A stretch of 35,477 bases of DNA, taken from DASQUK01 sp046723645 (GTDB lineage: Bacteria; Actinomycetota; Acidimicrobiia; Acidimicrobiales; VFJN01). The position numbers and the translations under genes were made by a program. Under the pieces are notes generated by a model. The model did no database searches. It saw only the letters and a list, made by a program, of their open reading frames with translations, and was not told the DNA's origin. Positions 33,615 through 35,477 of the stretch are shown here, piece by piece; positions within the stretch are counted from its first letter, which is position 1, and the number at the start of each line of letters is the position of its first letter. Location: contig JBKOUY010000007.1 in NCBI GenBank assembly GCA_046723645.1, positions 1-35,477 of the forward strand, read 5' to 3'.

Positions 33615-33921
33615 TGCCCGACGAGCGCAGCGATCCCCAGCGGCGGCGCCTGATGGCCTTCACCGGTCCGGCGAGCGCGAGGCGCTGCGATCCATCGGCT
33701 GGTCATGGTTCGACCACCGGCGACGGGGCGAGGTGCTCGAGTCCGCCGACGGTCGGTCGTTGGTTCGGATCGACGCCGAGGCGCCCGGCGGCAGGCACCT
33801 GAGGTTCGAGGCGACGGTCGAGGTTGCCCGGGCCCTCCCGGTCCCCGACTGCGGCAGGCCGCCGGAGGTGGCCGCCAAGTCGGCGCCCGAGCTCCGCGTC
33901 ACGGGCTTCGCCGCGGCTTAG
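33614..33921 (+). pseudogene. Small hypothetical gene interrupted by a one-base frameshift
   Basis: An ATG at 33614 overlaps the cytochrome stop (TGATG) and starts MPDERSDPQRRRLMAFTG. From about 33660 the coding signal (GC-rich third positions and a normal amino acid mix) moves to another frame: EREALRSIGWSWFDH, GEVLESADGRSLVRIDAE, then FEATVEVARALPVPD, ending at TAG 33919-33921. No start codon exists in that second frame after the previous stop at a sensible position. The total length is one base short of a multiple of three, which fits a single lost base, a sequencing error or a -1 frameshift. The function is unknown. Confidence 0.4.
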
Positions 33922-34011
33922 GGCACTGGTCCACGACCTCCGGCGCGCCCCCTGGCCAGCACCGAGACCTCGGCCCTTTGGGGCTCGGCGCCGCCCCGGC
34001 ACACTGGGACC

Positions 34012-34947
34012 ATGGCTGCGACGCCCGCCCCCGACATCGGTGTCTTCCTCCCCAGCATGAGCGGGCCCAAGGGCCAACCCGGCGACATGGCCGCCACGGC
34101 CAGGCATGCGGAGGACCTCGGGCTGGAGTCGGTGTGGGTGGTCGACCAGCTGGTCGCGGGCACCGGCACGCCGTTCATCGAGAGCGTGGTCTCGCTCGCC
34201 GCCGCCGCAGGGGCGACCACGCGGATCCGCCTCGGCCTCGGCGTCGTCATCCTGCCGCTGCGTCCCGTCGTCTGGGTGGCCAAGCAAGTGGCGTCGCTGC
34301 AGCACGTGTCGCACGATCGGCTCATCCTCGGGGTCGGCGCGGGCGGCGACCGCCACAACCTTTCGTGGGTGGCAGCCGGGGTGCCCCGGCGCGAGCGCGG
34401 CCGCCGGACGGACGCCGCCCTGAGGGTCCTGCCGGGGCTCGTGTCCGGCCTGCCCACCAGGCTGGACGGCGGCTCAGACTCCGTGCCGATCCGGCTGGCG
34501 CCCGCCGCGACCGTGCCACCCATCCTCGTCGGCGGGATGTCGGAGCCGGCAATGGTCCGCACCGTCGAGCACGGCGACGGCTGGTTCGTGCTCCCCGTCC
34601 CCCCCGCCGCCATGGCGGAGGGCCGGGCCGACCTGGCCGAGCTGGCGGGCGCCCGGGGGCGGCCGACCCCGTCCGTCACGGCCAGCATGGTCGTGGCGCT
34701 GACTGGTGACCCGGCGCTGCCCGACCGCGACGGACTGGTCCGCGTGCTGACCGATCCCGACGGCATCTTCGGGATGCCCGTCGACGCCGTGCCGGACACG
34801 CTGACGCTCGGCGGCCCCGCAGAGGTGGCCGACCGCATCGCCGCCTACGGCGAAGCGGGCGCCGAGCGTGTCGTCGTCACGCTCGCCGCGGGTGACTGGA
34901 TGCGCCAGGCCGAGCTGCTCGCCGAGGCGCACGCCCTGGTCGGTTGA
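34012..34947 (+). CDS. LLM class F420-dependent oxidoreductase
   Basis: The 311-residue protein has the luciferase-like TIM-barrel. It opens with PDIGVFLPSMSGPKGQPGDMAATARHAEDLGLESVWVVDQLV, a family start that holds the first barrel strand and helix. Further landmarks are RLGLGVVILPLRPVVWVAKQVASL, RLILGVGAGG, and PPILVGGMSEPAMVRTVEHGDGWF near residues 168-195. In actinobacteria such proteins mostly use the deazaflavin F420, and some use FMN. Substrate and reaction are not deducible. The ATG at 34012 follows CTGGGACC. It is followed after 16 bases by a VOC gene that may share its transcript. Confidence 0.9.
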   Translation: MAATPAPDIGVFLPSMSGPKGQPGDMAATARHAEDLGLESVWVVDQLVAGTGTPFIESVVSLAAAAGATTRIRLGLGVVILPLRPVVWVAKQVASLQHVSHDRLILGVGAGGDRHNLSWVAAGVPRRERGRRTDAALRVLPGLVSGLPTRLDGGSDSVPIRLAPAATVPPILVGGMSEPAMVRTVEHGDGWFVLPVPPAAMAEGRADLAELAGARGRPTPSVTASMVVALTGDPALPDRDGLVRVLTDPDGIFGMPVDAVPDTLTLGGPAEVADRIAAYGEAGAERVVVTLAAGDWMRQAELLAEAHALVG

Positions 34948-34963
34948 ATCCGCCGGAGTCCAC

Positions 34964-35440
34964 GTGTCCCGCCTCACGCTGGTTGCCGTCGTGGTCACCG
35001 ACTACGACCCCGCGATTGCGTTCTTCGTCGACGGGCTCGGCTTCGAGCTCGTGGAGGACTCGCCGGCACTGACGACGGACGGGCGGCCCAAACGTTGGGT
35101 CGTCGTGAGGCCGCCGGGCGCCGAGACGGGCATCCTGCTCGCCAGGGCCGACGGCGACGACCAGTTGGCAGTCGTGGGCCGGCAGGCCGGCAGCCGCGTG
35201 GGGTTCTTCCTCCAGGTCGACGACTTCGGCGCCTCATACGACCGCTTGCGGGCCCGCGGCGTCCAGTTCGTCTCTCCGCCCCGCAGCGAGCCCTACGGCC
35301 GGGTCGCCGTGTTCGTCGATATCGCCGGCAACCGCTGGGACCTCATCGGTCCCGCCAGCGATTCCAGTGGCGTCACCTCGCCCCCACCCCGAGGCGTCAG
35401 CGCAGCCCGTAGGCGTGGTGCACCTCGAACTCGTAGATGA
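34964..35440 (+). CDS. VOC superfamily protein lacking the usual metal ligands
   Basis: This 158-residue protein has two VOC half-modules: LVAVVVTDYDPAIAFFVDGLGFELVED and GFFLQVDDFGASYDRLRARGVQFVSPPRSEPYGRVAVFVDIAGNRWDLI. The expected first-strand histidine is replaced by hydrophobic residues and the C-terminal glutamate by Asp or Trp, so classic metal-dependent catalysis is doubtful. A binding or transport role is as likely. The GTG at 34964 has GGAG five bases upstream. The last 30 residues (after WDLIGPASDS) are Arg/Pro-rich and overlap a convergent minus-strand gene by 44 bases, so the true C-terminus may be an unconserved run-on. Confidence 0.8.
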   Translation: MSRLTLVAVVVTDYDPAIAFFVDGLGFELVEDSPALTTDGRPKRWVVVRPPGAETGILLARADGDDQLAVVGRQAGSRVGFFLQVDDFGASYDRLRARGVQFVSPPRSEPYGRVAVFVDIAGNRWDLIGPASDSSGVTSPPPRGVSAARRRGAPRTRR

Positions 35441-35477
35441 CACGCCGCTCGTCGACCATCCGCTGGAGGAACTCGTC
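35397..35477 (-). CDS. C-terminal end of a gene truncated by the window edge
   Basis: The minus strand encodes 26 codons and a TGA stop at 35397-35399, reading DEFLQRMVDE, then VIYEFEVHHAYGLR. Third positions are GC-rich and the peptide is balanced, unlike the overlapping Arg-rich reading on the plus strand. The piece is too short to name a family. It converges with the VOC gene. Confidence 0.5.
   Translation of the reverse strand, partial: DEFLQRMVDERRVIYEFEVHHAYGLR

Overview
The window is very GC-rich DNA with tightly packed genes and many GTG starts. The gene content is that of a free-living, high-GC actinobacterium. Markers are an F420-type luciferase-like oxidoreductase, an actinobacterial-type HelD, an ECF sigma factor with an RskA-like anti-sigma factor, a ROK-regulated sugar operon, and an HtrA protease beside an MprAB-like two-component pair. 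The gene mix and the style of the conserved hypotheticals suggest the class Acidimicrobiia, but this is inference because no rRNA or other phylogenetic marker is present. I found no tRNA, rRNA, CRISPR array, transposase, integrase or phage gene, so this looks like ordinary chromosome.

Layout. Positions 1-10405 hold mixed housekeeping and accessory genes: the N-terminus of a probable sensor kinase, a D,D-carboxypeptidase, an APC permease fused to an OB-fold, a methyltransferase, a VOC protein, a HAD phosphatase, an NTF2-like protein, a DrrAB-type ABC exporter, a Bax inhibitor-1 protein, a histidine phosphatase and an unrecognised protein. Positions 10477-17662 form a sugar or polyol catabolic locus. 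On the minus strand a Gfo/Idh/MocA dehydrogenase, a sugar isomerase/epimerase, an RbsA-type ATPase, an RbsC-type permease and an RbsB-type binding lipoprotein run as one operon, and a ROK repressor diverges from it. Positions 17684-23211 hold NhaA and then an envelope-stress module: HtrA/PepD-like protease divergent from an OmpR-type regulator and a sensor kinase, with arrays of 11-bp-phased repeats between them.

Positions 23283-25615 hold a DHA2 drug exporter and a TetR regulator behind a long palindromic operator. Positions 25734-28244 carry two convergent acyl-CoA-dehydrogenase-like genes, both of which have lost signature motifs. Positions 28349-30754 encode HelD with a repeat-bearing acidic tail. 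Positions 30863-33921 are an ECF sigma/anti-sigma pair divergent from a lipoprotein, a b-type cytochrome and a small frameshifted gene. The right end has an LLM-class oxidoreductase, a second VOC protein and the C-terminus of a truncated gene.

The most noteworthy points are the phased repeat arrays at the htrA/two-component intergenic region, the pair of degenerate acyl-CoA dehydrogenases, the permease-OB-fold fusion, the AVVV(D/N)L repeats in HelD, and the ROK-controlled dehydrogenase/isomerase/ABC operon. No clearly unprecedented multi-gene system was found.
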